Below are positions 1-7,084 of a DNA stretch of 64,000 bases, in pieces. The notes below the pieces were generated by a model. It had not been told where the DNA came from and searched no databases. It saw only the letters and a list, made by a program, of their open reading frames with translations. The translations under genes and the position numbers were made by a program. Numbering within the stretch: the stretch's first letter is position 1; every line of letters begins with the position of its first letter. This DNA is from Halobacillus massiliensis (lineage in GTDB: Bacteria; Bacillota; Bacilli; Bacillales; Halobacillaceae), in the NCBI RefSeq assembly GCF_900166625.1, contig NZ_LT800499.1, positions 1,220,630 through 1,284,629 of the forward strand, read 5' to 3'.

Positions 1-589
1 ACACTGCTTCATTCAACGGCTTTAAAACAAGGTCCAGGGTTGGTCGTTTAGAAATTCCAAAAGAGACAATTTCCCCATTAAATAAGTCCATAATCGGGCT
101 TAAATAAAGCTTCTCATTTCCTGCACATTTGAATTCCGTCACATCTGTGACTAATTTTTGGAGCCGTATTGGCGTGTGGAACCTGCGTTTTAATCGATTA
201 TGAGCCACTTTCCCAACTGTACCTTTGTACGATTTATACCGGGATTTTCTAGTGAATTTCTCACACTTCAATCCGAGCTCACCCATGATCCGATGAACTT
301 TTTTATGGTTGATCCTATACCCCTGATTTCTAAGCTCGAAAGCAATGCGGCGATAGCCATATGTCCCGTTGTGCTTATGAAAGAGTTTCGTAATTATTTC
401 TTTCCACTCTTTATTCGGATCTTCCTTCTGTAACTGCTTCTTCTGGTAATGATAAGTGGCTTCAGGAATGTCCACTCTTCGTAAAGCGTCTTTTACTTTG
501 AATCCTTCTTGTTTGAGTTCGAATACCAGCGCTGCTTGTGCTTTTCGAGATAGGCGTCCGGATTCTCCTGAAAAGCTTTTAACTTTTTT
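1..589 (-). CDS. IS3-family transposase OrfB (integrase part), 3' end outside window
   Basis: Reading the minus strand in the frame -1 to orfA gives an open frame running off the window edge. It contains an HTH_21-like stretch (YGYRRIAFELRNQGYRINHK, then KKVHRIMGELGL) followed by the start of the rve integrase core, with the first DDE aspartate in LVTDVTEF. No independent start is needed: it is expected to be made as an OrfAB fusion through the slippery site at 583-589. The second Asp and the Glu of the catalytic triad would lie beyond position 1, so activity cannot be judged from this window. Confidence 0.85.
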
Positions 590-1056
590 AGATAAGAATT
601 CTCTAAACGTAGGAGTTCATTTTCACGTTCCAATTGTTCTTCCCGAGTTGGTGCTTTTTCTGTTTTGGGTAACTTTTTCTTAGGTTTTTTTGACATAGAA
701 GGCCGTCCTTTCGCTTTTTCCCGGAGGCCCTCGCTCCCTTCCTTCTGAAATATGTTGGCCCAGCTCGCAATTAAAGCAGGGTTGTTCAGTTGGAAGGCAA
801 TCGCAGTCTCCTGAAGAGAAGCTCCTGTCTGTTTCCTAAAGTTTAATACATCCATCTTGAATTGGACAGGGTGGACTTGTTTGGAATGCTTCCTTTTTAA
901 CCCTTCTTCTCCAAATGCTTGATAAGCACGAACCCAACGTAAGATTTGAGCATCACTAGGAATGGAGTACTTTTTAGCTAATAAAACGTATCCTTTATGT
1001 CCTTGAAGATATTCCCTTACCACCTTCAATTTAAATTCCTTACTATACTTTGCCAT
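493..1056 (-). CDS. IS3-family transposase OrfA (DNA-binding part)
   Basis: 187-residue basic protein beginning MAKYSKEF. It carries two successive helix-turn-helix segments (about residues 10-50 and 65-110) and a C-terminal Lys/Glu-rich leucine-zipper-like coiled coil (REEQLERENELLRLENSYLK), the standard layout of IS150-group OrfA. It binds the IS ends and supplies the N-terminus of the OrfAB transposase. I chose the ATG at 1056 because GGGGTG lies 6 nt upstream; an in-frame GTG at 1086 precedes it but has no ribosome binding site. That binding site lies inside a hairpin (see 1063-1102). OrfA overlaps OrfB. Confidence 0.88.
   Translation of the reverse strand: MAKYSKEFKLKVVREYLQGHKGYVLLAKKYSIPSDAQILRWVRAYQAFGEEGLKRKHSKQVHPVQFKMDVLNFRKQTGASLQETAIAFQLNNPALIASWANIFQKEGSEGLREKAKGRPSMSKKPKKKLPKTEKAPTREEQLERENELLRLENSYLKKLKAFQENPDAYLEKHKQRWYSNSNKKDSK
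583..589 (-). other. -1 programmed frameshift heptamer A_AAA_AAG
   Basis: On the minus strand, orfA codons ..CTA AAA AAG.. form the canonical slippery heptamer A AAA AAG in the correct phase. A one-base backward slip leads into the orfB frame (GTT AAA AGC TTT TCA...) without a stop and continues into the integrase domain. The sequence shows this directly; the frameshift itself is inferred from how this IS family works. Confidence 0.8.
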
Positions 1057-1062
1057 AGAAAA

Positions 1063-1102
1063 CACCCCGGAAGTTAGATTTTTCACTCTAACTTCCGGGG
1101 TG
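1063..1102 (-). promoter_or_regulatory. Perfect 16-bp inverted repeat covering the orfA ribosome binding site
   Basis: CACCCCGGAAGTTAGA (1063-1078) and TCTAACTTCCGGGGTG (1087-1102) are perfectly complementary around an 8-nt loop. The outer arm is the IS terminus and the inner arm contains the GGGGTG binding site of orfA. RNA reading in from outside the IS would fold and hide the start site, whereas a transcript starting inside the loop would not. The hairpin is seen; the protective role is inferred from other IS elements. Confidence 0.7.
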
Positions 1103-1287
1103 CACTACCATCACCATGTGATGGCCTTCCGCTTTTCTTTTTGGGGAGTATAATCCTTTTTTCCTATTTAAAAGAATGGACACATCCAAAGATTATTCCC
1201 TTTCGTAACCTTTATAAAACGTGAAAGATTTACTGTATGTAAGTTATACTAAGGAATACTATAGGCCTGTATAAAGGGGAATTCTGA

Positions 1288-1854
1288 ATGAATAGACCAA
1301 CCGACCTGGAATTATACGAACGAATAGGTGACAAAGATAAAGCAGCACTGGAACTATTATATGAACGCTATGAAAAATTATTATATTCTTTCGCTTATCG
1401 ACTTCTCAAAGACCAGCAGGGAGCAGAAGAAGTAATGCAGGATGTTTTTGTGAAACTGTGGAAAGGAAAGGGAGCCGGCCGCTATGTCAGCGAGAGAGGG
1501 AAATTCTCAAGCTGGCTGTTAACGATTACCAGAAATGCTTCGATTGATGTGATACGGAAAAAGAAAGTACAGGAAGTGGAATGGGACAACCGGGACTCCT
1601 TAAACGAAAAAATGCCAGGAGTCGAGGAAGAGATTCAAGATAAAGAAGAACGAGATCAGCTGCGTAAAGCCATTGATACACTTCCCGATGAACAGCAGCG
1701 AATGATCTGTCTCTTTTATTTCCAAGGTTTATCCCAAAGAGAAATTGCAGAGAAATGTAATATTCCTCTTGGAACAGTAAAAGGACGGGTACGTTTAGCA
1801 TTAAAGAAGCTTCGTGAGCATCTAGAAGAGAAAGGGGGGACTTCCCATGAGTAA
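1288..1854 (+). CDS. ECF-type RNA polymerase sigma factor (SigK-like)
   Basis: 188 residues, the usual ECF size. Region 2 runs at about residues 20-95 (LYSFAYRLLKDQQGAEEVMQ, then FSSWLLTITRNASIDVIRKK). Region 4 is at about 125-180 (ALDTLP-like IDTLPDEQQR, then a GLSQREIAEKCNIPLGTVKG helix-turn-helix). It directs RNA polymerase to a small regulon, probably for envelope stress. The ATG follows AAAGGGGA. It overlaps the downstream anti-sigma gene by 8 nt, so the two are translationally coupled and its activity is probably controlled by that membrane partner. The upstream 180 bp has no clear ECF promoter that I could defend. It is not one of the B. subtilis SigW/SigX types with confidence. Confidence 0.92.
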   Translation: MNRPTDLELYERIGDKDKAALELLYERYEKLLYSFAYRLLKDQQGAEEVMQDVFVKLWKGKGAGRYVSERGKFSSWLLTITRNASIDVIRKKKVQEVEWDNRDSLNEKMPGVEEEIQDKEERDQLRKAIDTLPDEQQRMICLFYFQGLSQREIAEKCNIPLGTVKGRVRLALKKLREHLEEKGGTSHE

Positions 1855-2620
1855 ACAGCAATGTGATAAAGTACTTGATTATTTAAATAATAAACTTACT
1901 GATCAAGAAAAAGAAGAATATGAAAATCATCTGCGGGAGTGTCCCGAATGTCAGGAGGAAGTAAAGGAACTTGAAGAGATTATGGGAGAAGTTCCTTATC
2001 ATATTGAAGAAACGGAAGTCCCGTCTGGTATGAAGTCCCGTGTACTTGGTGGAGTGTTTGAAGAAGAGACGGAAGGAACTGAACACCATGTAATCCCTTC
2101 AAAGCCAGCGAAATGGAAATTGTGGGCCGGCGCTCTTGCTGCAGGGCTTTTGCTTTCAATTGGCGGGAATATTTTTACAGGACTTCAGCTTCAACAGCTA
2201 TCTTCCCAGAATGATCAACTGGAATCCACCCTTTCTGATCTGCAGACGGTGATTACACAACTGGAAGAACAGGGGAGAGGAACCGTATCACCACTGATGC
2301 AGACCCAGCTTGCATCGACAGGGGAAGCAGGTCAGGGAATCGCTACGATGGTTGATCAGGAAGATGGAGCGGAACTGCTGGTCCAGGTGAATGAAATGAC
2401 AAAGCTTGAAGAAGGAACCGTTTATCAAGTGTGGCTTATCGAAGGTGAAAATCCGGAACCTGCCGGCGCATTTACAACGAACGAAGAAGGAAATGGGGCC
2501 GTAACCTTCCATTTTGATGATGAGAACCTTAAATCATGGGATTCCATCGCAGTTACGGTTGAACAAGAGCCTAACAATCCGCTTCCACAAGGAGATATCG
2601 TCCTGCAAGCTCAGTTATAA
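1847..2620 (+). CDS. Anti-sigma factor, zinc-finger N-terminus with RskA-like extracytoplasmic domain
   Basis: 257 residues. The N-terminal 45 residues form a ZAS/zf-HC2 domain with the H-x3-C-x2-C motif (ENHLRECPECQEE) that would hold the sigma factor. A single membrane span lies around residues 90-113 (WAGALAAGLLLSIGGNIF). It is followed by a short coiled coil (QLSSQNDQLESTLSDLQTVI) and a C-terminal RskA/anti-sigma-K domain of beta type (YQVWLIEG...PAGAFTT, IAVTVEQE) outside the membrane. It should sequester the upstream sigma factor until a signal triggers proteolysis. The gene starts inside the end of the sigma gene and ends just before a strong terminator, so the pair is a closed two-gene operon. 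Confidence 0.9.
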   Translation: MSKQQCDKVLDYLNNKLTDQEKEEYENHLRECPECQEEVKELEEIMGEVPYHIEETEVPSGMKSRVLGGVFEEETEGTEHHVIPSKPAKWKLWAGALAAGLLLSIGGNIFTGLQLQQLSSQNDQLESTLSDLQTVITQLEEQGRGTVSPLMQTQLASTGEAGQGIATMVDQEDGAELLVQVNEMTKLEEGTVYQVWLIEGENPEPAGAFTTNEEGNGAVTFHFDDENLKSWDSIAVTVEQEPNNPLPQGDIVLQAQL

Positions 2621-2660
2621 AAAAATAAGTTATCTAAATTTGCTCGAAAGCTCCTGCGAT

Positions 2661-2693
2661 ACAGGGATCTCTTGTTAAGATCCCTGTTTTTTT
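2661..2693 (+). terminator. Rho-independent terminator of the sigma/anti-sigma operon
   Basis: Perfect 10-bp stem ACAGGGATCT / AGATCCCTGT with a 7-nt loop, followed by a run of T. Confidence 0.9.
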
Positions 2694-2759
2694 ATGCTAA
2701 GATAAGAGTGATAATTTTCCATATTAAAATGAAATCCTTCAAGATGAGGAGTGATCTTT

Positions 2760-3395
2760 ATCAATTTACACCCCCCTTTCAACAAGGTGGTAAAAACAGA
2801 AAGCGAGCTTCGTTCCATATTGGGGGAACCAGGTGAGCTTGCCCAAGAAAAGGTAATTCCTTATCTTGATGAACATTGCGTGCAATTTATTAATCAATCC
2901 CCTTTTGTTGTACTTTCCACCTTTAATAAGAATGGCACATGCGACGCTTCGCCTAGGGGAGACAGAGCAGGTTTTACTTATATAGTGGATAAAAACCGAC
3001 TGGTGATTCCGGAAAGAAGAGGGAATAAGAGAGCGGATTCTCTTCTTAATATTATGAGTCAGCCCAGCATAGGCATGTCATTTTTCATCCCCGGGCTCAG
3101 TGATACATTACGTGTAAATGGAAAAGCATACATAACGAAAGATCATGAACTTTTAAATAACATGACAGTTGAAGGGAAAAATCCGTTATTAGGGATTGGT
3201 GTCTTAGTTGAGGAATGTTTTATCCATTGTGGAAAAGCCTTTAAAATATCTAAATTATGGAATTCAGAAACGTGGCCGCTGAAAAAAGACTTGCCTTCAA
3301 GTGGGAAGATAATGGCGGCTCATGCTCAATTAAAGGAAAATTCATCAGATATAGAAAAAAGGCTCGAAGAAGGGTATGTGAGAAGACTTTATTAA
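2760..3395 (+). CDS. Pyridoxamine 5'-phosphate oxidase-like FMN-binding protein (DR2398/MSMEG_1061 type)
   Basis: About 211 residues. The split-barrel flavin-binding fold of the PPOX family is recognisable: FINQSPFVVLSTFNKNGTCD, then SPRGDRAGF and the RLVIPERRGNKRADSLLNI block typical of the DR2398-like subgroup. It is probably a flavin- or F420-type oxidoreductase; the substrate is unknown. Start choice is unusual. The frame opens after TGA at 2745, and its only conventional start, GTG at 2751, shares its first G with the GAGGAG Shine-Dalgarno (2746-2751). ATC at 2760 sits 8 nt after that sequence and would begin a protein of normal length. I therefore place the start there, with uncertainty. 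It is followed at 11 nt by a small membrane-protein gene. Confidence 0.82.
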   Translation: MNLHPPFNKVVKTESELRSILGEPGELAQEKVIPYLDEHCVQFINQSPFVVLSTFNKNGTCDASPRGDRAGFTYIVDKNRLVIPERRGNKRADSLLNIMSQPSIGMSFFIPGLSDTLRVNGKAYITKDHELLNNMTVEGKNPLLGIGVLVEECFIHCGKAFKISKLWNSETWPLKKDLPSSGKIMAAHAQLKENSSDIEKRLEEGYVRRLY

Positions 3396-3405
3396 GGAGG
3401 AACAT

Positions 3406-3669
3406 ATGGTTGAAAATGTTTTAACCGTAGTAATTATCGCAGGACTTATCATCTCGAATATTATCACCTTTAAAAAGAGAAAAAAGCTGGGGATTACAGG
3501 ATGGAGAAGCCTTCTTACTTCAATTTGCTTCTCGCTCATAGCTATTGTTCAGATCATAGCCTATTATTCAGGTTTTCTCGGCCTGATAAGCTGGATGATA
3601 ACAATGATTTTGCTGTTGTTAGCAGCTTATTTTACAAAGTTTTTACCAAAACGAGAGAGTGAAGCTTGA
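3406..3669 (+). CDS. Small two-span membrane protein, unknown function
   Basis: 87 residues starting 7 nt after a good AAGGAGG site. There are hydrophobic segments at about residues 5-22 (TVVIIAGLIISNIITF) and 40-75 (two closely spaced helices), with a KKRKK loop predicted inside. It probably shares a transcript with the upstream PPOX-like gene. I do not recognise a family; it resembles the many small uncharacterised Bacillaceae membrane proteins. Confidence 0.75.
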   Translation: MVENVLTVVIIAGLIISNIITFKKRKKLGITGWRSLLTSICFSLIAIVQIIAYYSGFLGLISWMITMILLLLAAYFTKFLPKRESEA

Positions 3670-3754
3670 TCTGTTTAAATGATCCAGTTGGAATGTACCT
3701 TCACAAATTGAAATGCATAAGATGATTTTATAATTCGTGAAGGGAATGACCCGC

Positions 3755-4609
3755 ATGTACTACTCCTCTAATATGGATTCCTATGCTTATGGCGGTCCAA
3801 ATCAGGAGCAGCTTCTTGATGCTGTGCTTTCTGGGATCAAAGGAAAAGCCGAAGCCGCTGATTTTTACAGTCGCTTAGCAGCCTTCGCTCCGAATCAAAA
3901 ACACAAAAGTGAGATTCTTCGAACGCTGGAAGAAGAAGAAGGCCATTTGAAAATGTTTACGGATACGTATGTAATGCTCACTGGGGAAATACCGCAATAT
4001 GATCTTCACCCCCTCACCTTCAATACTTACGATGAGGGATTGGAAAAGGCCTATGAAACGGGTTTAACGAAGTATGAAGAATACCGGGACCATTACTTAC
4101 TCACACAGCATCTACCGATTCGGGAAGTGTTCATGAGAGCTTGTAACGATGAAGTCGATCTAGTGGAACGCATTACTTCCTTATCATCTAAAGATGAACG
4201 TGTAGAGCTTGAGGACTTTGGAAAGCAGCCGTTTGTTATAAATATTGAAGAAGCGACTAAGCAAAATAATACTTTTCGCACCGCCATATGGACAGGAGAT
4301 CACCTGCAGGTTACCTTAATGACTATAGACGTCGGAGATGACATTGGATTAGAAGTTCACCCTGAGGTTGACCAGTTTCTGCGCATTGAAGAAGGAGAAG
4401 GTCTTGTGCGAATGGGGGCGAGTCGGGAGCAGCTGGATTTTGAAGAAGAAGTATATGATGATTATGCTATCATGGTGCCGGCAGGAACATGGCATAATTT
4501 AATCAATACAGGTGATAAGCCGCTGAAGATTTATACAATTTATGCACCGCCAGAGCACCCTTTTGGTACTGTTCATGAAACGAAAGCAGATGCAATGGAA
4601 AAGGAATAA
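3755..4609 (+). CDS. Ferritin-like / cupin two-domain protein
   Basis: 284 residues from the ATG at 3755, 9 nt after AAGGGA; in-frame GTG 3737 and ATG 3746 are too close to that site. Residues 15-140 look like a ferritin/rubrerythrin four-helix bundle with one clear E...ExxH pair (KAEAADFYSRL, EEEEGHLKMF). The second half has acidic residues but no matching histidine (NDEVDLVE), so a full di-iron site is doubtful. Residues 175-275 form a cupin (HPEVDQFLRIEEGEG; PAGTWHNLINTG). The role is unknown; a metal-dependent stress or sensing function is plausible. It is followed by a hairpin. Confidence 0.8.
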   Translation: MYYSSNMDSYAYGGPNQEQLLDAVLSGIKGKAEAADFYSRLAAFAPNQKHKSEILRTLEEEEGHLKMFTDTYVMLTGEIPQYDLHPLTFNTYDEGLEKAYETGLTKYEEYRDHYLLTQHLPIREVFMRACNDEVDLVERITSLSSKDERVELEDFGKQPFVINIEEATKQNNTFRTAIWTGDHLQVTLMTIDVGDDIGLEVHPEVDQFLRIEEGEGLVRMGASREQLDFEEEVYDDYAIMVPAGTWHNLINTGDKPLKIYTIYAPPEHPFGTVHETKADAMEKE

Positions 4610-4617
4610 AAAGGAAG

Positions 4618-4643
4618 AGGCTATCCTTCAAGAAGGGTAGCCT
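4618..4643 (+). terminator. Probable terminator after the ferritin-cupin gene
   Basis: AGGCTATCCTT / AAGGGTAGCCT stem with a short loop and one G-T pair; the T run after it is short. Confidence 0.6.
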
Positions 4644-4753
4644 TTGCTATTAGGAAAACTTTTGTTGAAAATGACTCGCTTTCTAAAGAGAGCCGTTTAA
4701 CTAGCTTAGGTTACTAGCGCGAACCTTACCTTTTTTTAGAATGGGGAAAGACT

Positions 4754-4920
4754 GTTCCGTTTACTGTAGAAAGAGAAAAGCGGCTGGGAAATAGCTCGCT
4801 TTCCGCGGGGAGCCGGTGAGCTAGCTCGCTGCACTCGCGGATCTCACCCTGGGCTCTATCTCCCTGCAGGAGTCTCACCATTTCCCAACCTCTTTACCGC
4901 TGATGGTATAAACAGAATAC
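4754..4920 (+). repeat. Intergenic repeat, type A copy (cluster 1)
   Basis: Bounded by GTTCCGTTTA and a degenerate TAAACAGAATAC. The outer stem is GGCTGGGAAAT near the left with ATTTCCCAACC near the right, and there is an inner GGTGAG...CTCACC pair. It matches 29507-29670 and, inverted, 34947-35108. The 727-bp gap between the ferritin-cupin and phosphoesterase genes (4610-5337) is largely this cluster; 4667-4735 looks like a decayed further copy. Confidence 0.85.
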
Positions 4921-4964
4921 TATGTTTGGAGGAGAATCCTCTACCTTTAGCCTATTACGTTAAT

Positions 4965-5135
4965 GTTCCGTTACTCTAAAGAGTGATAAAGGGCCGTAGG
5001 AAACGGCGAGACTCCTATGGGAGGATAGAACAGGGTGAGATCCCGGAGGGCTAAAAGCCCGAGGAAGCTCACCGTTCGCCCATGGAAAGCGAGTCTTTCC
5101 CCAGGCCCGGTTCTCCATATTCAGGCAAACGGAAC
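4965..5135 (+). repeat. Intergenic repeat, type B copy (cluster 1)
   Basis: Bounded by GTTCCGTTAC and CAAACGGAAC. It contains GGAAACGGCGAGACTCCTAT, then TGAGATCCCGGAGGGC, and a small GGGCTAAAAGCCC hairpin. It matches 12042-12213 and 29721-29890 closely and 34739-34896 inverted. It is separated from the type A copy by a 44-bp linker. Type B is homologous to the reverse complement of type A. Confidence 0.87.
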
Positions 5136-5170
5136 TCTCTTCCCGTTTTGTTAGAATCAAAGAGGTCTGC

Positions 5171-5246
5171 TTGGAAGCTCACCGTTCGCCCATGGAAAGC
5201 AAGTCGTTTCCCCTGGCTCAGTTTTCTTTATTCCAACAAACGGCTC
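5171..5246 (+). repeat. Partial type B repeat (3' half only)
   Basis: Repeats the GGAAGCTCACCGTTCGCCCA stretch and the ...GTCGTTTCCCC block of the adjacent full copy, ending near AACAAACGG. The left half is missing. Confidence 0.75.
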
Positions 5247-5337
5247 CGACTTTCTAAAAGGAAAGAAAAGAAGATATTTTTTTACAGTAAAGGGTATAAT
5301 TGAGGGTATTAGAAGACAAAATCTTGGAGGAAATGTC

Positions 5338-6168
5338 ATGAAAAAGCGGCTAGTAGTTTTCACGGGGATAGCAGTAGCGGTAGCTTCCTTTATTAAATCT
5401 ATTTTTGATACGAAGATTATAAAAATAAACCGATTGCAGTTGCAAAGCAGTAAACTGCCAAAAGCTGCAAACCTTAATATTATGCAGATCAGCGACCTTC
5501 ACAATAAAGAATTCGGAAAGGGAAATAAACAGCTGATAGCTAAAGTTAATGAACTTAATCCTGATATTATCGTAATAACCGGCGATCTTATCAACCGGCA
5601 GACAAAGTATTTCCATAAAGTTTTTTCTTTTATTGAACAAATAACGGACAAACATGCCGTTTATTTTGTTACTGGAAATCATGAATGGGAAAACCCTGTG
5701 AAGGATGTATTTTTAAATGGGCTTAAAGCAAGAAATGTAGTCATTTTAAATAATGAAAATATGAATTTTACTAAAGCAAACACTGTTTTAAACATCGTCG
5801 GAGTAGACGATGTTTCCACAGAGAATGAGAATATAGAGAAAGCATTTAACGGCTTGACTAAGGATCGTTATACCTTGTTGCTTTCTCATGCTCCTGATGT
5901 GGCCTTGATATATAATGATCTTCCTGCAGACTTGATATTAAGCGGTCATACACACGGAGGACAGATAAGACTTCCTTTCATCGGTGCGTTAACCGCTCCT
6001 GGCCAAGGTTTTTTCCCGAAGTACGATAAAGGTATATTTTCTATTAGCGAAGGTCAAAAGCTTCATATCGACAGCGGACTAGGGACCGTCCACATTCCTG
6101 TTCGATTTTTCAATCAAAGTCAAGTCAGTTTCATTCAGCTCGTTAACCCTGATAATAGACAACAGTAG
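5338..6168 (+). CDS. Membrane-anchored calcineurin-like metallophosphoesterase (YkuE/YaeI type)
   Basis: 276 residues; ATG 7 nt after TGGAGG. An N-terminal hydrophobic segment (residues 5-22) anchors or exports it. The five metallophosphoesterase blocks are present in order: SDLHN (about residue 53), GDLINR (about 83), GNHEW (about 115), SHAPD (about 187) and SGHTHGGQ (about 203). This supports a two-metal phosphodiesterase acting at or outside the membrane, as for the UDP-sugar or lipid phosphoesterases of this group; the substrate is not readable from sequence. It ends 1 nt from the convergent CPBP gene, with no obvious terminator between. Confidence 0.9.
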   Translation: MKKRLVVFTGIAVAVASFIKSIFDTKIIKINRLQLQSSKLPKAANLNIMQISDLHNKEFGKGNKQLIAKVNELNPDIIVITGDLINRQTKYFHKVFSFIEQITDKHAVYFVTGNHEWENPVKDVFLNGLKARNVVILNNENMNFTKANTVLNIVGVDDVSTENENIEKAFNGLTKDRYTLLLSHAPDVALIYNDLPADLILSGHTHGGQIRLPFIGALTAPGQGFFPKYDKGIFSISEGQKLHIDSGLGTVHIPVRFFNQSQVSFIQLVNPDNRQQ

Positions 6169-6169
6169 T

Positions 6170-6883
6170 CTATAACAGTGCAGGCTGCAGGAGGAGTAAT
6201 AATATTGAACTTCCATTTACAAAGCCATGTACAATAATACCTGGCCAGATAGAATGAGTTTTCTCATATGCCCAGGCAAATACAATCCCGTCCATAAAAT
6301 TAATCGGCATCGTATTTGTGGTCGGATAGTGGGCAGCTGTAAATATTAAAGAGCTTATTAATATTCCCATGCTTACACCGGTGCGCGTTCTAAGCCAGCG
6401 GTAAAGAAAGCCGCGGTAAAAAATTTCTTCATAAACGGGTGAAATAACGGCAGCACTGATAAGGCTAATTCCTATGGTGATCGGGGTAACATTTTTCTGA
6501 AGGCTGTCCGTTTTACTATTTTCGGGAGAAAGTCCTAAAGAGTCTGCTATTGCTATTAGAGCAAAACCGCCCGCCATCAAAAGGGAGATCCATAAAATAA
6601 TCCAGAACCAATCTTTAGGAGGGAAAGTGCGGAGCCCTATTTTATTCCAGGTTAACTTTTTAGGTCTTAGAGCAATTAAATAAACGCCTGAGGTCAGGAC
6701 GAGCGCGATCACTACTCCTGTGAGTGCCCCAGCATAAAGAGAGTGATCGAACCATTGCTCAAAAAAGGGCTGAACTCCATGTTTAACGAACAAGATAACA
6801 AAAATAAATTCGACTAGTAACAGACTGGTAAAAGTTTTCCATGTCCACGGGTCTTTTTCATTAAAGAAAGCTTTCTGATCCAT
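6170..6883 (-). CDS. CPBP-family intramembrane metalloprotease (Abi/CAAX-type)
   Basis: 237 residues with about seven hydrophobic helices. The catalytic motifs are intact: EEIFYRGFLYR (EExxxR), FTAAHYPT (FxxxH) and a final HGFVNGS (HxxxN/D). The family cleaves or modifies membrane substrates; in Bacillus some members act in anti-sigma factor processing or bacteriocin self-immunity. I take ATG 6883, 11 nt after AGGAGG, because the in-frame GTG at 6895 abuts that site. The neighbours do not reveal its substrate. Confidence 0.88.
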   Translation of the reverse strand: MDQKAFFNEKDPWTWKTFTSLLLVEFIFVILFVKHGVQPFFEQWFDHSLYAGALTGVVIALVLTSGVYLIALRPKKLTWNKIGLRTFPPKDWFWIILWISLLMAGGFALIAIADSLGLSPENSKTDSLQKNVTPITIGISLISAAVISPVYEEIFYRGFLYRWLRTRTGVSMGILISSLIFTAAHYPTTNTMPINFMDGIVFAWAYEKTHSIWPGIIVHGFVNGSSILLLLLQPALL

Positions 6884-7001
6884 ATTTCTAAACACCTCCT
6901 TTTCAATACCTTTACTATATCGGCTGACGTAACGTCACTTACAAGCTTTTTTGAAAAAAGTTATAGGTTCTATTCAACCGGGTATAAAAAATGTAAAAGA
7001 A

Positions 7002-7026
7002 AATCATAGGCAGCCTATGATTTTTT
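7002..7026 (+). terminator. Terminator-like hairpin in the selO upstream region
   Basis: AATCATAGG / CCTATGATT stem with a 3-nt loop followed by TTTTTATTTTT. It lies between two divergent genes, so it cannot end either of them. It may be an attenuator in the selO leader or a relic. Confidence 0.55.
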
Positions 7027-7084
7027 ATTTTTAGCAAAGACTATGTTTAGATGAAGGTATGCCAAACGAAACGAAGGGGATAAA

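Larger units (their letters stand above)
1..1104 (-). mobile_element. IS3-family insertion sequence (IS150-like), partial, cut by the window edge
   Basis: The element has two overlapping transposase frames on the minus strand, orfA and orfB, joined by a -1 frameshift site. The right-hand terminus most likely lies at about 1104, where the minus strand reads TGCACCCCGGAAGTTAGA, with the TG...CA type of end expected for this family. The other end, the terminal inverted repeat partner and any target duplication lie outside the window. The family assignment is strong; the exact end is inferred. Confidence 0.85.

Noticed and set aside
200-433. Plus-strand frames within the IS (200-433, 456-683)
   Set aside because: Antisense to orfB/orfA, with no start signals.
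1105-1287. ECF-type autoregulated promoter before the sigma gene
   Set aside because: GTAACC at about 1186 is not followed at 15-17 bp by a CGT-type -10. I could not support a promoter.
1526-1861. Minus-strand frame opposite the sigma factor gene, and dozens of similar antisense frames (for example 7760-8098, 18725-19126, 53115-53492)
   Set aside because: They are shadows of well-identified genes, without binding sites or recognisable protein features.
4960-5160. Minus-strand frame of 66 residues, and similar frames at 5157-5363, 11929-12156 and 29771-30013
   Set aside because: They lie in repeat elements and share the ANGELPRAFSPPGS-like string only because the repeat DNA is shared. No ribosome binding site or protein family.
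4754-5246. Possible CRISPR array or rRNA-like structure in the repeated gaps
   Set aside because: Units are about 165 bp, paired in inverse, without uniform short repeats and spacers, and no cas genes are near.
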